Assembly: GCF_003478445.1 (NCBI RefSeq)
Contig: NZ_QUET01000002.1
Location: 86,843-150,842, forward strand
Origin: Roseburia sp. AM59-24XD
GTDB lineage: Bacteria > Bacillota > Clostridia > Lachnospirales > Lachnospiraceae
DNA length: 64,000 nt
Direction: 5' to 3'
Shown: piece by piece, positions 46,831 to 57,766 of the stretch
Layout of the letters: each line of letters starts with the position of its first letter
Position numbering within the stretch: the stretch's first letter is position 1
The notes under the pieces: model-generated
Seen by the model: only the letters and a program-made list of their open reading frames with translations
Database searches by the model: none
What the model was told of the DNA's origin: nothing
Program-made: the position numbers and the translations under genes

Positions 46831-47085
46831 TTATTTTGCTTTCTCGATAACCTCTACCAGTCTCCATCTCTTGTCCTTAGACAAAGGTCTGGTCTCCATT
46901 ACTCTTACTCTGTCACCGATCTTGCATGTATTCTCCTCATCATGAGCTTTCAGCTTACGAGTTCTCTTGATGATCTTGTTATAAAGTGGATGCTTAACGT
47001 TATCAACAACTGCAACAACGATTGTCTTATCCATCTTATCACTTACTACTTTACCTACACGAGTCTTTCTAAGATTTCTCTCCAC
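46831..47085 (-). CDS. rpsQ: 30S ribosomal protein S17
   Basis: An 84-residue OB-fold protein: [20 protein letters not shown] and [20 protein letters not shown]. Confidence 0.97.
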   Translation of the reverse strand: MERNLRKTRVGKVVSDKMDKTIVVAVVDNVKHPLYNKIIKRTRKLKAHDEENTCKIGDRVRVMETRPLSKDKRWRLVEVIEKAK

Positions 47086-47124
47086 GATCGTGTCCTCCTT
47101 TCCATAGGGCTTCTATCAAATGAA

Positions 47125-47322
47125 TTAGTTCTGGGATGCGAGCACTGTCTGAATTCTTGCGATATTCTTCTTAACTTCCTTAATACGGCTCGTATTATCC
47201 AGCTGATTTGTTGCATTCTGGAACTTCAGATTGAACAGCTCTTTCTTTGCAGCAACTAAATCTTCATTTAATTCTGTAACGGACTTACTTTTCAATTCTT
47301 CCATAAACTGCTTACTCTTCAC
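47125..47322 (-). CDS. rpmC: 50S ribosomal protein L29
   Basis: A 65-residue two-helix protein ([20 protein letters not shown], then [20 protein letters not shown]). The start is taken as GTG 47322, eight bases after GGAGG, giving a normal-length N-terminus (M)KSKQF. It overlaps the end of rplP by 11 bases. Confidence 0.93.
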   Translation of the reverse strand: MKSKQFMEELKSKSVTELNEDLVAAKKELFNLKFQNATNQLDNTSRIKEVKKNIARIQTVLASQN

Positions 47323-47749
47323 TGCCCGCACCTCCTTCTAAGTCTGCACGAGATACGACCTTACATTTAACAGGCAACTTATGAGTTGCAAGACGTAAAG
47401 CCTCTCTTGCTACCTCTTCTGATACACCTGAAATCTCGAACATTACACGACCAGGTTTTACAACAGCTACCCAATACTCCAGCGCACCTTTACCTTTACC
47501 CATTCGAGTCTCGGCAGGAGTCTTTGTTACTGGCTTGTCAGGGAAAATCTTGATCCAAACTTTACCACCACGCTTGATATAACGTGTCATCGCAATACGG
47601 GCTGCCTCAATCTGGTTGGATTTGATCCATGCCGGCTCTAAAGCCACGATACCAAAATCACCATTTGTGATCTTGTTTCCTCTGAGCGCTTTTCCTGTCA
47701 TTCTACCGCGGAACTGCTTGCGATGTTTTACTCTCTTTGGCATTAACAT
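47312..47749 (-). CDS. rplP: 50S ribosomal protein L16
   Basis: A 145-residue L16: [20 protein letters not shown] and [20 protein letters not shown]. The ATG overlaps the rpsC stop codon by one base; a second in-frame ATG two codons on could also serve. Confidence 0.97.
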   Translation of the reverse strand: MLMPKRVKHRKQFRGRMTGKALRGNKITNGDFGIVALEPAWIKSNQIEAARIAMTRYIKRGGKVWIKIFPDKPVTKTPAETRMGKGKGALEYWVAVVKPGRVMFEISGVSEEVAREALRLATHKLPVKCKVVSRADLEGGAGSEE

Positions 47750-48414
47750 TATTTATCGCTCCCTTCCTTTTTGTTATTCTTGGTTGGAAGAACTTCACCA
47801 TGGTAAACCCATACCTTAACACCAACCTTACCATAAGTTGTGTCAGCCTCAGCGAAGCCATAATCAATATCAGCACGAAGTGTCTGAAGAGGAATTGTAC
47901 CCTCGCTGTAGAACTCTGTACGAGCCATATCAGCACCGCCCAGACGTCCGGAGCAAGATGCCTTCACACCCTTTGCGCCTGTCTTCATCGTTCTGCCCAT
48001 TGCAGACTTCATTGCACGACGGAAGGAGATACGATTCTCAAGCTGCTGCGCAATATTCTCTGCTACTAACTGCGCATGGCTGTCCGGATTCTTGATGTCC
48101 ATGATCTTGATATCCAATGCAACCTTGCGATCTAAAACCTTTAATAACTCTTTCTTCAGATTCTCAATCTCAGCACCGCCCTTACCGATTACGAATCCAG
48201 GCTTTGCTGTATGAATGATAACTCTTACTTTATCTGTCGGTCTCTCAATCTCGATCTTTGAAATACCAGCGCTGTATAATTTCTTCTTTACAAATTCTCT
48301 GATCTTGTAATCTTCTACAAGATAGTCTGCAAATTTACCCTCTGCAAACCAATTGGAATCCCAGTCACTGATAACACCGACTCTTAAACCATGAGGATTA
48401 ACCTTCTGTCCCAT
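47749..48414 (-). CDS. rpsC: 30S ribosomal protein S3
   Basis: A 221-residue S3 with the KH domain ([20 protein letters not shown]) and the C-terminal domain (GIKASC-like [20 protein letters not shown]). Forms part of the mRNA entry channel. Confidence 0.97.
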   Translation of the reverse strand: MGQKVNPHGLRVGVISDWDSNWFAEGKFADYLVEDYKIREFVKKKLYSAGISKIEIERPTDKVRVIIHTAKPGFVIGKGGAEIENLKKELLKVLDRKVALDIKIMDIKNPDSHAQLVAENIAQQLENRISFRRAMKSAMGRTMKTGAKGVKASCSGRLGGADMARTEFYSEGTIPLQTLRADIDYGFAEADTTYGKVGVKVWVYHGEVLPTKNNKKEGSDK

Positions 48415-48464
48415 TTTAATCTCCTTTCACAGATCAAAAATTCTGATCTGAAGCAAACTTATGA

Positions 48465-48854
48465 TTAGCGCTCGTTGAGTACGATCGTGATATGACTCAT
48501 TCTCTTCTCAATACGGTATGCTCTACCCTGCGCTCTTGGTTTGATTCTCTTCATTGTCGGTCCTTTATTTGCATAACACTCTTCAATGTACAAATTCTCA
48601 GGATTCATACCATTGTTGTTCTCAGCATTTGCAACTGCAGACTGTAATAACTTTAAGATAATGCTGGACGCATATCTTGGATTATATGTCAAAATACCGA
48701 TTGCTGTCTCTACATCTTTGCCTCTGATGGCATCTAACACATAACAAGCCTTCTGAACTGAAACTCTTGCATAAGATAACTTAGCTGAAGGTCTGGTGTC
48801 TTTCTGGTTCTCATTTCTCTCTCTCTTAATCTGAGATCTATGCCCCTTAGCCAT
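48465..48854 (-). CDS. rplV: 50S ribosomal protein L22
   Basis: A 129-residue L22: KLSYARVSVQKACYVLDAIR, then the tunnel-loop region PTMKRIKPRAQGRAYRIEKR. An N-terminal basic extension precedes the core. Confidence 0.97.
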   Translation of the reverse strand: MAKGHRSQIKRERNENQKDTRPSAKLSYARVSVQKACYVLDAIRGKDVETAIGILTYNPRYASSIILKLLQSAVANAENNNGMNPENLYIEECYANKGPTMKRIKPRAQGRAYRIEKRMSHITIVLNER

Positions 48855-48909
48855 TTGTGAAGCCTCCTTTCGATTCTCTGTTAATTTATCTCTCCGCCGT
48901 CATCAATGA

Positions 48910-49185
48910 CTAACGGCCCTTCTTCTCGTCCTTACCGTGACCTCTGTAGGTTCTGGTAGCTACGAACTCGCCGAGCTTGTGTCCTACCATATCCTCGGTA
49001 ACATATACAGGTACATGCTTTCTACCGTCATGTACAGCAAATGTCAATCCTACGAATGATGGGAAAATAGTGGAACGACGAGACCATGTTTTGATCACTG
49101 CCTTATCACCGGATGCGACTGCAGCGTTTACCTTTTTCTCAAGGCTTGCATCGATGAAAGGTCCTTTCTTTAATGAACGTGCCAT
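48910..49185 (-). CDS. rpsS: 30S ribosomal protein S19
   Basis: A 91-residue S19: [20 protein letters not shown] and [23 protein letters not shown] 49185 follows GGAGG with normal spacing. Confidence 0.97.
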   Translation of the reverse strand: MARSLKKGPFIDASLEKKVNAAVASGDKAVIKTWSRRSTIFPSFVGLTFAVHDGRKHVPVYVTEDMVGHKLGEFVATRTYRGHGKDEKKGR

Positions 49186-49244
49186 TGTATCCTCCATTCT
49201 GCCTTAACGGCTAATCCAATCTTCAAGCAGACTGCTTTGACTTA

Positions 49245-50090
49245 TTATTTAGCCAAAGCCTTTCCGTCTCTTCTTCTTACGATCAGTTTATTTGACTTAT
49301 TGTTCTTCTTACGTGTCTTTAAGCCAAGCGCAGGCTTGCCCCAAGGAGTACATGGACCCGGACGGCCGATACCTGTCTTACCTTCACCACCACCGTGTGG
49401 ATGGTCGTTAGGGTTCATAACAGAACCACGGACAGTAGGTCTGATACCCATGTGACGCTTACGTCCTGCCTTACCGATATTAACAAGTGCATGCTCACCA
49501 TTTCCTACAACACCGATTGTTGCGCGGCATACAATAGGAACCATTCTCATCTCGCCTGAAGGAAGACGAAGTGTTGCATACTTACCTTCCTTAGCCATCA
49601 GCTGTGCGCTGTTACCAGCGGAACGAACAAGCTGACCACCTTTTCCAGGGTAAAGCTCAATGTTATGAACCTGAGAACCTACTGGAATGTTCTGAAGTGG
49701 AAGTGCGTTTCCTACTGCGATCTCTGCCTCAGGACCGTTCATGATCTTCTGACCAACCTTCAGTCCCTCCGGAGCGAGGATATATGCCTTCTGACCATCT
49801 GCATAGCTGATCAGTGCGATATTTGCTGTTCTGTTTGGATCGTACTCGATTGTCTTAACAATTGCCGGAATACCATCCTTATTTCTCTTAAAATCGATAA
49901 TTCTGTATTTTCTTCTTGATCCGCCACCACGATGTCTTACAGTGATCTTACCCTGTGCATTACGTCCGGCGTTCTTCTTTAAAGACACGGTCAGTGACTT
50001 CTCAGGAGTTGTAGCTGTAATCTCAGCACGATCCATTGTAGTCATATGTCTTCTGGAAGGTGTATATGGGTTAAATGTTTTAATTCCCAT
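49245..50090 (-). CDS. rplB: 50S ribosomal protein L2
   Basis: A 281-residue L2: [20 protein letters not shown] at the start and the peptidyl-transferase-near [23 protein letters not shown] 50090 is preferred because GAAAGGAG precedes it. Confidence 0.98.
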   Translation of the reverse strand: MGIKTFNPYTPSRRHMTTMDRAEITATTPEKSLTVSLKKNAGRNAQGKITVRHRGGGSRRKYRIIDFKRNKDGIPAIVKTIEYDPNRTANIALISYADGQKAYILAPEGLKVGQKIMNGPEAEIAVGNALPLQNIPVGSQVHNIELYPGKGGQLVRSAGNSAQLMAKEGKYATLRLPSGEMRMVPIVCRATIGVVGNGEHALVNIGKAGRKRHMGIRPTVRGSVMNPNDHPHGGGEGKTGIGRPGPCTPWGKPALGLKTRKKNNKSNKLIVRRRDGKALAK

Positions 50091-50166
50091 GACATTTTCT
50101 CCTTTCAAATACTTATATTTGATCCGCCCGATAGGTTTTCCAGGCGTTTTAGGTCTTACTCAGATT

Positions 50167-50466
50167 TTACAGTCCCTCAAAGATCTCGATATCCTTGCTG
50201 TCCTCTGTAAGCTGTACAATCGCTTTCTTATACTTAGCTGTCTTACCCTGAGTTCTTCCACGGCGACGAGTCTTACCGTCACAGTTCATTGTGTTTACCT
50301 TTGAAACCTTTGTTCCGTCGAAAAGCTTCTCAACAGCTTCTTTCACCTGGCTCTTTGTAGCATCCGGATGAACAGCGAATGTGTACTTTTTCTCTTCCAT
50401 AGATGCCATGGACTTCTCTGTCACGATTGGCTTCTGGATAACATCATAATATTTCAAATCTGCCAT
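50167..50466 (-). CDS. rplW: 50S ribosomal protein L23
   Basis: A 99-residue L23 at the tunnel exit: [20 protein letters not shown] and [20 protein letters not shown]. Overlaps rplD by one base. Confidence 0.97.
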   Translation of the reverse strand: MADLKYYDVIQKPIVTEKSMASMEEKKYTFAVHPDATKSQVKEAVEKLFDGTKVSKVNTMNCDGKTRRRGRTQGKTAKYKKAIVQLTEDSKDIEIFEGL

Positions 50467-51089
50467 TATGCGTACACCTCCTCAAGCTTTGCTACAGCAC
50501 TCTTTGTGATGATGATTGTATCATACTTCAGAATGTCATATACGTTGATTGCGTTGGAGTAAACCGTTCTGACTCCGGCGATGTTTCTTGCAGAAACCTC
50601 TACGTTGTCATTGTCCTCGCCGTCAAGTACAACGAGTGCTTTGTTTACCTTTAATGCATCAAGAACGCTTACCATCTTCTTTGTCTTGATCTCATCAAAC
50701 TTCAAAGAATCCATTACGAAGAATTTCTCCTCGTTTACCTTTGTTGTCAGTGCGGATTTAATTGCACCGGCCTTCTCTTTCTTATTCATCTTGAATGAAT
50801 AATCTCTCGGTGTTGGAGCAAATACAACTCCACCGCCTGTCCACTGTGGAGATCTTGTGGAACCCTGTCTTGCATGACCTGTTCCCTTCTGTCTCCATGG
50901 CTTTCTTCCGCCACCGCTCACCTCAGAACGTGTCTTAGCCTTCTGAGTGCCCTGACGTTTATTTGCAAGCTGTAATACAACAGCCATATGCATCAAATGC
51001 TCATTTACATCAACAGCGAATACGCTATCGTTAAGATCAAGCTTTCCAACTTCGCTGCCTTCCATATTATAAACAGATACGTTAGCCAT
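50466..51089 (-). CDS. rplD: 50S ribosomal protein L4
   Basis: A 207-residue L4: [20 protein letters not shown] and the loop [20 protein letters not shown]. In E. coli L4 represses its own S10 operon through the leader. ATG 51089 follows AAGGAGG. Confidence 0.97.
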   Translation of the reverse strand: MANVSVYNMEGSEVGKLDLNDSVFAVDVNEHLMHMAVVLQLANKRQGTQKAKTRSEVSGGGRKPWRQKGTGHARQGSTRSPQWTGGGVVFAPTPRDYSFKMNKKEKAGAIKSALTTKVNEEKFFVMDSLKFDEIKTKKMVSVLDALKVNKALVVLDGEDNDNVEVSARNIAGVRTVYSNAINVYDILKYDTIIITKSAVAKLEEVYA

Positions 51090-51115
51090 CTGTGTGTTCC
51101 TCCTTTCCAAAAGAA

Positions 51116-51799
51116 TTATTTAGCAGTTTTAACGCTTTCCTTGATGGTCACAACAGATTTCTTTGGTCCGGGAACTGCGCCCTTAACCAGGATGAGATTC
51201 TGCTCTGCGTCTACGCGAACGATTTCAAGATTCTGGATCGTTCTCTTAACGCCACCCATCTGACCAGGCATCTTCTTGCCCTTGAATACACGGCTAGGAT
51301 CAGAACAAGCACCGTTGGAACCTGCATGTCTGTGGAACTTGGAACCATGTCCCATAGGTCCTCTGTGGAGACCATGTCTCTTGATTGCACCCTGGAAACC
51401 TTTTCCCTTTGTAGTGCCGCTTGCATCGATCTTATCTCCGGCTTCAAAAATGTCAGCCTTGATCTCCTGACCAAGTGTGTACTCCTCAGCGTCCTCAAAC
51501 TTAAACTCTTTCAGATATCTTTTGCCGGATACTCCTGCTTTTGCGAAGTGTCCCTGAAGAGGCTTGTTTACGCCATGACTTCTCTTTACTTCCTTCTTGC
51601 CTGTAGAATCCTTGCTGATAACCTTATCCTTCTTATCAACATATCCTACCTGCACTGCACTGTACCCATCATTCTCGACTGTCTTTACCTGTGTTACGAA
51701 GCAAGGACCTGCCTGAAGTACAGTTACCGGAGTTAATACTCCGTTCTCGTTGAAGATCTGTGTCATACCGATCTTCGTTGCTAAAATAGCTTTCTTCAT
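51116..51799 (-). CDS. rplC: 50S ribosomal protein L3
   Basis: A 227-residue L3: [20 protein letters not shown] and the loop [20 protein letters not shown]. Preceded by a 157-base leader with a strong hairpin, unlike its tight successors. Confidence 0.97.
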   Translation of the reverse strand: MKKAILATKIGMTQIFNENGVLTPVTVLQAGPCFVTQVKTVENDGYSAVQVGYVDKKDKVISKDSTGKKEVKRSHGVNKPLQGHFAKAGVSGKRYLKEFKFEDAEEYTLGQEIKADIFEAGDKIDASGTTKGKGFQGAIKRHGLHRGPMGHGSKFHRHAGSNGACSDPSRVFKGKKMPGQMGGVKRTIQNLEIVRVDAEQNLILVKGAVPGPKKSVVTIKESVKTAK

Positions 51800-51828
51800 A
51801 ATGTTGCACCTCCTGTTAATCTACAGCG

Positions 51829-51932
51829 GAATACGATTGGCTCGCACAGCCCACGCTGCCGGTTGGAATCGTATTCATCCTAGACGGTCTATAATGTGCA
51901 AGTTTGATTCAAAAAACTCAGTTTATATAAAC
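51829..51932 (-). promoter_or_regulatory. rplC leader with hairpin and upstream palindrome
   Basis: GAATACGATT (51829-51838) and AATCGTATTC (51867-51876) form a perfect 10-base stem whose loop contains ACCGGCAGCGTGG on the transcript. Upstream in the transcript, the palindrome GTTTATATAAAC (51921-51932) followed by GAGTTTTTTG could act as an attenuator after rpsJ. Confidence 0.55.
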
Positions 51933-51955
51933 CCTAAGGACTTTCTCATTTAATC

Positions 51956-52270
51956 TTACTTTTCCTTCATCTTGAGCTGTACAGCTACACCGGAAGGAAT
52001 CTCCATCTTTGTTAATGCTTCGATGGTCTTCTGTGTTGGAGCGATAACATCAATCAGTCTCTTGTGAGTTCTCTGCTCAAACTGCTCTCTGGAATCTTTG
52101 TACTTGTGAACAGCACGAAGAATTGTAACTACTTCCTTCTTCGTTGGAAGAGGTACCGGACCGCTTACATTAGCGCCAGTCTTCTTTGCCGTCTCAATAA
52201 TCTTCCCAGCAGCATGATCAATCTGATTGTGGTCATACGCCTTCAGTGTAATTCTCATTACGTTAGCCAT
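51956..52270 (-). CDS. rpsJ: 30S ribosomal protein S10
   Basis: A 104-residue S10: [20 protein letters not shown] and [20 protein letters not shown]. Start at ATG 52270, ten bases after AAGGAGG; the open frame upstream to 52396 is leader sequence. First gene of the S10 operon. Confidence 0.97.
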   Translation of the reverse strand: MANVMRITLKAYDHNQIDHAAGKIIETAKKTGANVSGPVPLPTKKEVVTILRAVHKYKDSREQFEQRTHKRLIDVIAPTQKTIEALTKMEIPSGVAVQLKMKEK

Positions 52271-52571
52271 AAAAAAAGCCGCCTCCTTTTCGCACTTTTG
52301 CGAGCAAACTGATCTGATTGGCATCGAATCATGCTCGTTGTAATAGCGCAACAAGTGGTGACTGTACACTTGTCCGGGTGTGTCCTGTTGAATCACATCG
52401 GGTAACGCAGGACTTCCCTTCTGTTCTTATCCGTTCACACGGATTGTTAAATTGGTACAGTGACTTGTCGCCAGTTTCCTAACTTGACATTCGCTCCACG
52501 GAAAACCTGTCATTCGTTACCAGATGACAGCAACCTCGCGCTTCACAGCTATCAATGTCACAGCATTTGCT
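52271..52571 (-). promoter_or_regulatory. S10 operon leader (about 300 nt)
   Basis: Between the promoter and rpsJ lies about 300 bases without a protein gene. It contains several short inverted repeats, such as ATGACAG with CTGTCAT around 52505-52530. Long S10 leaders in other bacteria mediate L4 feedback; I cannot show an L4 site here. Confidence 0.4.
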
Positions 52572-52600
52572 ATTGTAGCAAGATTTTACAGGCTTTTCAA
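52572..52600 (-). promoter_or_regulatory. Sigma-A promoter of S10 operon
   Basis: On the minus strand, TTGAAA, a 17-base spacer and TACAAT; a near-consensus promoter expected for ribosomal protein genes. An AT-rich tract with A-runs lies upstream. Confidence 0.8.
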
Positions 52601-52650
52601 GGTTTTTTTTCAATTTTTTCATCTTTTTTTATTTTTCTACGATTTGCACA

Positions 52651-52710
52651 AAAAAATCCGTCACCAAAACCGGTTGTTGTTAATTTGCACAACTCCCGAT
52701 CCGGTGACGG
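52651..52710 (-). terminator. Terminator after chemotaxis receptor gene
   Basis: On the minus strand, CCGTCACC pairs with GGTGACGG, with further pairing inside (GTTGTGCAAATTAACAAC), followed by ATTTTTTTG. It starts 7 bases after the stop. Confidence 0.85.
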
Positions 52711-52716
52711 CTCGCA

Positions 52717-54537
52717 TTAGACACGTTCGAATTTTCCGGCTTCGTCATTTAATTTTTCAGCGATCTCTTTGTTCTCTTTCATCTGTGCAGAGATCGAACC
52801 AATACCCTGCACCAGATCTGCAGTATTAGTTGCAGCAGACCCCACACCGTTCGCACTCTCATCCACTGCAGCACTGATCCCCTGGATCGCGCGGGTAATA
52901 TTATCTACAAGCACCTGCGCCTCGTCTGCCATGCGGTGGAACCGCGTAACGATCTCATCAACATGCACAGCATCCTCTTTATACTGTGCACCGGATGCCA
53001 CAAAGTCATCATAATCCGTCGAAATGTTCTCCATTATATAGGAAGCAATTGCTCTCGCCTGTTCAGTCAGCTCTTCAACGGCACCCACAACGACCTGATT
53101 GATATTCTGGATGTTGTTGGCTGCTTTACGGCTTTCCTCCGCCAGATTACTGATCTCGTCCGCAACAACCGCAAAGCCTCTTCCGGCTTCACCGGCACGT
53201 GCTGCCTCAATTGCAGCATTGAGCGCAAGCAGATTGGTCTGGCTGGAAATGCTTAAAATCTCATTGGTCAGCTCATTAACTGTCTCAACGCTCTTGCTTC
53301 CTTCGATTGCCTCCTCCAGCTTTTTGATGATATCATTCACCACAACGCTGGTATTTTTCTTCGTTTCAACCGCTGTGCTTTCCAGCTTTTCTGCACGCAC
53401 GCGCATTTCAGCCGCATACTGCTGCAGGTCACCGGAGGCATTTGCCAGCTCGATCACATTGCCATTCACATCAGTTGCATTTTCGCTGATATTTGAAATA
53501 GTTGAAGAAATCTCCTGCATGGAAGCGGCAAGCTGCTGCATCAATGCAGAGATGTCCGCAGAGCTGTCATTCGCCGTCGCTACATGGTCGGATACCTTAC
53601 CGACGATCTCATCCAGACTGGCAGCACTTGTAGTGATCTCCTTCATGATTGTCTGTAATGCCTCGAGGAATACATTAATTCCTTTTGCAATCTTGCCCAT
53701 CTCATCCCGGCTGTCCACGGAGATTCGCTCCGTCAGATCACCATGACCCGACTGGACATCGTCGACAATCTTGGACAACTTCCCGTCAATTCTGCCAAGC
53801 GGGAGGCTGATGTAACGGTGGCTGATCGTCACACCAAGAACATCCACGATCATACCGAGGATCAGAAGAATTGCCACTATAAATAAGGAAGAGTTATATT
53901 TTCTCTTCTGCTTTACGATTGCCGAATCCATTCCCTTCTTATTATATTGAATCAATTCGCTGATCTGATCAGACAGGTCACTTCCGAGTGTACTCAGCGT
54001 TCCATTTGCAAGATTCTGCGCATCATCCTTCCTGCCCTTATTACTCAGGCGGATTGCCTGCTCAAAGTTTGTGAGATATTCTTCGTAGTCCTGTTCAAAC
54101 TTCTGGAAATTCTCCGTCTCACTGCCCTTTCCCATCATCTCCTCGTACTCGATATTGGCAGTCTGAATGTTGCTGCGAAGGGTACTTGCTTCTGTCGAGA
54201 GATTCTCCAGCGATGCACTGTCACTTGTCAGACAATGCTCATAGATCACACGGTGAAGCGACTGGAAATCCTCTGCGATCTCGCCAAGCTTTGTAATATT
54301 CTGCGCATAGCGGTCAGAGATCGTCTGGCTCGAGCGGAGCATTCCACGCAGCTGACCAATACAGAGGATACTGCAGATCAAAAGCATCGCGCCGAGCATT
54401 GTAATCGGCACCATTACCTTCCACTTCACGGAATTCATGTCTATCTTCTTGCGCATTCCCACTTTCGCCCGCTTGTTTGTTTTCAGTTTCTTTGGTTTCA
54501 TTTTCTTTGGTTTCAGTTTCTTTGGTTTCATTTTCAT
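52717..54537 (-). CDS. Methyl-accepting chemotaxis protein
   Basis: A 606-residue transmembrane receptor. Order: Lys/Pro-rich cytoplasmic N-terminus (1-35) of 5-residue repeats, TM1 near 39-62, a four-helix-bundle sensor domain to about 212, TM2 near 213-235, HAMP to about 290, and the signalling hairpin with [20 protein letters not shown] near 460. It would control CheA or a related kinase. No chemotaxis genes are adjacent. The repeat [10 protein letters not shown] arises from a 15-base DNA repeat next to the start. Confidence 0.93.
   Translation of the reverse strand: MKMKPKKLKPKKMKPKKLKTNKRAKVGMRKKIDMNSVKWKVMVPITMLGAMLLICSILCIGQLRGMLRSSQTISDRYAQNITKLGEIAEDFQSLHRVIYEHCLTSDSASLENLSTEASTLRSNIQTANIEYEEMMGKGSETENFQKFEQDYEEYLTNFEQAIRLSNKGRKDDAQNLANGTLSTLGSDLSDQISELIQYNKKGMDSAIVKQKRKYNSSLFIVAILLILGMIVDVLGVTISHRYISLPLGRIDGKLSKIVDDVQSGHGDLTERISVDSRDEMGKIAKGINVFLEALQTIMKEITTSAASLDEIVGKVSDHVATANDSSADISALMQQLAASMQEISSTISNISENATDVNGNVIELANASGDLQQYAAEMRVRAEKLESTAVETKKNTSVVVNDIIKKLEEAIEGSKSVETVNELTNEILSISSQTNLLALNAAIEAARAGEAGRGFAVVADEISNLAEESRKAANNIQNINQVVVGAVEELTEQARAIASYIMENISTDYDDFVASGAQYKEDAVHVDEIVTRFHRMADEAQVLVDNITRAIQGISAAVDESANGVGSAATNTADLVQGIGSISAQMKENKEIAEKLNDEAGKFERV
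54486..54537 (-). repeat. 15-bp tandem repeat at start of chemotaxis receptor gene
   Basis: From the start codon on, a 15-base unit (ATG or CTG followed by AAACCAAAGAAA) repeats about four times, encoding alternating MKPKK and LKPKK. The copies are nearly identical, so the number can vary easily. Confidence 0.85.
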
Positions 54538-54562
54538 ATGTCTGCCCTACTTTCTTTTGTCG

Positions 54563-54596
54563 AAAACGGAGACAGGCACTCCCCCGTCTCCGTTTT
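54563..54596 (-). terminator. Terminator after spoVG
   Basis: AAAACGGAGAC and GTCTCCGTTTT form a perfect 11-base stem with a 12-base loop, ending in TTTT on the minus strand. It lies between the spoVG stop and the receptor start. Confidence 0.75.
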
Positions 54597-54691
54597 ATGG
54601 TGTATATTGTGAATTCACCTTCCCCATATTCAGCATTTTACTGCTGTTCTAAGATCTCCCTCTTGTGTTGCTGCCCCTCCGGGCTTTAAGG

Positions 54692-54976
54692 TCAGATCTG
54701 TGCGCTGTCGGTCTCGTCCTCCTCCAGCACAGCTTCATACCTTTCCAAAATGATATTCTGGATCATCTCCCGCGTCTGGGAATTGATCGGGTGAGCAATA
54801 TCACGATATTCTCCATCTCCTGCGCGTCTGCTAGGCATCGCAATAAAAAGACCTTTCTCGCCTTCGATCACCTTGATGTCGTGAACAACAAACTCACCAT
54901 CAAGAGTAATAGAAACGATTGCCTTCATTTTCCCTTCTTTTGAGATCTTGCGAATACGCACATCTGTTATCTGCAT
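54692..54976 (-). CDS. spoVG: SpoVG family septation/RNA-binding regulator
   Basis: A 94-residue Spo[22 protein letters not shown], then [20 protein letters not shown] and [20 protein letters not shown]. SpoVG proteins bind nucleic acids and affect septation, sporulation and virulence genes. Start at 54976 after AAAGGGGG. It follows glgD by about 80 bases with no terminator, so it may be co-transcribed with the glycogen genes. Confidence 0.95.
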   Translation of the reverse strand: MQITDVRIRKISKEGKMKAIVSITLDGEFVVHDIKVIEGEKGLFIAMPSRRAGDGEYRDIAHPINSQTREMIQNIILERYEAVLEEDETDSAQI

Positions 54977-55055
54977 GTTTGAACCCCCTTTGATTCCAGA
55001 CAAATTCTACTTAAATACGAGGTAACCTCTCCCCTTTATTCATTCGCGTCCGGCA

Positions 55056-56177
55056 TCAAAGTGCATAACGCTCATTCTTCTCAATCACGATACGAATCTG
55101 TCCATTCTCACCAATATACTCTGTATTAGCGCGAATCGTATCTCTGCTTTCTACGATACAATTCTCAATATGTGTATTGTCTCCAATGTAAACATCATTC
55201 AAAATGATTGAGTTCTTGATCACACAGTTATTTCCAACATAAACTTCCTTGAACAGGATGGAATCCTCTACCTGTCCATTGATGATACATCCACTTGATA
55301 CAAGACTGTTTCTGACATCTGATCCTGCGTTATATTTTGCAGGCGGCAGATCCTGTACCTTGGAATATACATCCGGATACTGCTTGAAGAAGTAATCACG
55401 GATCTCCGGCTTCAGGAAGTCCATATTGGTACGGAAATAAGATTCCACGCTGGAAATATTACTCCAATATGTATCCATCTTATATGCGTAGATCTTCTTG
55501 ATATCCTTGTAACGGATCAGGATGTCTTTTACAAAATCGTATCTCTCCTCCTGATCGGCCTTCTCGATCAGTTCGATCAGAAGACGGCGGCGGACAATAT
55601 AGATTCCCGCAGAAACCTGCTGTCCCTTCGCCTGGATCGGCTTCTCCTCGAAGTTGACGATACGCCCGTCCATATCGGTTGAGATCACGCCAAAACGGCT
55701 TGGATCATCCTTCTCATTCATATCAGTTGTAACAACCGTAAAATCTGCTTTCTTTGCAATATGATACTCAAGGACTTTATTGTAGTCCATCTTGTACACA
55801 CCATCACCGGATGCAATAACAACATAAGGCTCATGACTACTCTTAAGGAATCCGATGTTCTGTGCGATCGCATCAGCGGTTCCGCGATACCAGTAACTGT
55901 TCTCCGGTGTAGTGGTAGGGGTGAATACATATAATCCTCCCTGCTTTCTACCAAAGTCCCACCATTTAGAGGAATTCAGGTGCTCATTCAGCGACTTTGC
56001 ATTATATTGTGTAAACACAGCCACCTTCTGAATATGTGAGTTTGTCATATTACTTAATGTAAAATCAATGCTTCGGAAGCTGCCGGCTATTGGCATTGCA
56101 GCGATTGCTCTCTTGTTGGAAAGCTCCTTCATTCTGCTGCTATTACCACCAGCTAATACAATACCTATCGCTCTCAT
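55056..56177 (-). CDS. glgD: Glucose-1-phosphate adenylyltransferase subunit GlgD
   Basis: A 373-residue nucleotidyltransferase homologue: [20 protein letters not shown] with an altered N-terminal loop, then a left-handed beta-helix C-terminus ([20 protein letters not shown]). In Firmicutes GlgD lacks some catalytic residues and works as a regulatory partner of GlgC. Its start overlaps the glgC stop by 4 bases. Confidence 0.94.
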   Translation of the reverse strand: MRAIGIVLAGGNSSRMKELSNKRAIAAMPIAGSFRSIDFTLSNMTNSHIQKVAVFTQYNAKSLNEHLNSSKWWDFGRKQGGLYVFTPTTTPENSYWYRGTADAIAQNIGFLKSSHEPYVVIASGDGVYKMDYNKVLEYHIAKKADFTVVTTDMNEKDDPSRFGVISTDMDGRIVNFEEKPIQAKGQQVSAGIYIVRRRLLIELIEKADQEERYDFVKDILIRYKDIKKIYAYKMDTYWSNISSVESYFRTNMDFLKPEIRDYFFKQYPDVYSKVQDLPPAKYNAGSDVRNSLVSSGCIINGQVEDSILFKEVYVGNNCVIKNSIILNDVYIGDNTHIENCIVESRDTIRANTEYIGENGQIRIVIEKNERYAL

Positions 56178-57448
56178 TCTCTGTCACCTACCTTAATCAA
56201 AGTCTCACCGCCGTCCAAAAGACCGTTCGGATAATCTGCCGGCTCTGTCACGCCGGAAATTGCTGTATTCTTTCCAATCTTGACGCCATCCGGAATCACA
56301 GAATCCTCTCCGATGGTTACCAGACCAAACGCATAAACGCTAGGTTTTACTTTATTTTCTTTCTCTTCACCGATGCCCAGCTCACAGTTCTTGCCAACAG
56401 TAACGCCCTCTGCAATGATAGACTTGTCAACCGTTGTCCCGGCACCGATCGTGGTAGAACTCATAATGATGGAATCCCGTACAACCGCTCCCGCTTCGAT
56501 CGTGACACCACAGCCGATCACCGAGTTATGAACCTCTCCATAAATCTCACAGCCTTCGCCGATGATTGCCTTGTCCACAATTGCATCCTTCGCAATATAC
56601 TGCGGCGGAATACGGTCACTCTTCGTGTAGATCTTCCAGAACTCCTCATAAAGGTTAAAGACAGGAATCAGATCGATCAGCTCCATGTTGGATTCCCAAT
56701 AAGAGCCAAGTGTTCCAACATCCTTCCAGTATCCATTGTACTCGTATGCAAAGATACGCTTGCCCTGCTCATGGCAGTAAGGAATAATATGCTTACCGAA
56801 ATCACACGCCGGCTGATCCTTCAGCTTCAGCAGTGCCTCACGCAGTACCGGCCATGAGAATATGTAGATACCCATGGATGCGAGATTGCTGCGCGGATGC
56901 TCCGGCTTCTCCTCGAACTCCTGAATCTTCTTGTTCTCATCCGTAATAACTACACCAAAACGGCTTGCTTCTTCCAGCGGAACAGGAATCGTCGCTAACG
57001 TAACATCAGCATTATTGGCTTTATGGAAATCGAGCATCACCTCGTAATCCATCTTATAAATGTGATCTCCACCCAAAATAAGTACATAGTCAGGATTATA
57101 CTGCTCCATATACCGTAAGTTCTGATAAATCGCATTTGCAGTTCCTGTATACCATTCACTGCTCGTACTCTTCTCGTACGGTGGCAGAATGGAAACTCCC
57201 CCGACATTTCTGTCCAAATCCCACGGAATACCGATTCCAATGTGAGTATTCAGACGCAACGGCTGATACTGTGTCAGGACACCAACTGTATCAACCCCCG
57301 AATTAATACAGTTACTCAATGGAAAGTCGATAATACGATACTTGCCACCAAATGCAACTGCAGGCTTTGCAACATCTGCTGTGAGTACTCCAAGACGAGA
57401 GCCCTGACCACCTGCCAGTAACATTGCAATCATTTCTTTCTTTATCAC
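56174..57448 (-). CDS. glgC: Glucose-1-phosphate adenylyltransferase GlgC
   Basis: A 424-residue catalytic subunit making ADP-glucose for glycogen: [20 protein letters not shown] (nucleotide loop), [30 protein letters not shown] and [11 protein letters not shown], then a beta-helix domain. Glycogen synthase and branching enzyme are not in the window. Confidence 0.96.
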   Translation of the reverse strand: MIKKEMIAMLLAGGQGSRLGVLTADVAKPAVAFGGKYRIIDFPLSNCINSGVDTVGVLTQYQPLRLNTHIGIGIPWDLDRNVGGVSILPPYEKSTSSEWYTGTANAIYQNLRYMEQYNPDYVLILGGDHIYKMDYEVMLDFHKANNADVTLATIPVPLEEASRFGVVITDENKKIQEFEEKPEHPRSNLASMGIYIFSWPVLREALLKLKDQPACDFGKHIIPYCHEQGKRIFAYEYNGYWKDVGTLGSYWESNMELIDLIPVFNLYEEFWKIYTKSDRIPPQYIAKDAIVDKAIIGEGCEIYGEVHNSVIGCGVTIEAGAVVRDSIIMSSTTIGAGTTVDKSIIAEGVTVGKNCELGIGEEKENKVKPSVYAFGLVTIGEDSVIPDGVKIGKNTAISGVTEPADYPNGLLDGGETLIKVGDRE

Positions 57449-57766
57449 GATATCACCCCTTGTTGTTCAGAATAATTGTATTATAACACACCTTTCATAA
57501 AATGGGAATAAATTTGACAAATAATTTGTTAATTTTTTCTATTTTTTATACATTTCGACTAATTTTTGCCAAAATTTTGCATAATCACCTCCTTTTTCAC
57601 AAAAAAAATGCACAATGCGCCGCCGAATCCCACAAAAACATAAATCAATCACACACTGACGAAATTCCGAATAAATATGACACAAAAGAATTGTATTTTT
57701 CCTCCTATTCGTTATAATATTGTAAGAACATTACATATTACATAGAAGAAAGGCGTGGTTTTTATT
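57449..57766. other. Divergent AT-rich spacer between glgC and murC
   Basis: 318 bases with no convincing gene. It must hold the glgC promoter on the minus strand and contains the murC promoter on the plus strand. A 71-codon plus-strand frame is AT-rich and lacks a ribosome binding site. Confidence 0.5.
57691..57718 (+). promoter_or_regulatory. Putative murC promoter
   Basis: TTGTAT, a 16-base spacer and a perfect TATAAT (57713-57718) lie about 50 bases before the murC start. Confidence 0.55.

Noticed and set aside
57502..57717. 71-codon plus-strand frame between glgC and murC
   Set aside because: AT-rich, no ribosome binding site and it runs over the murC promoter.
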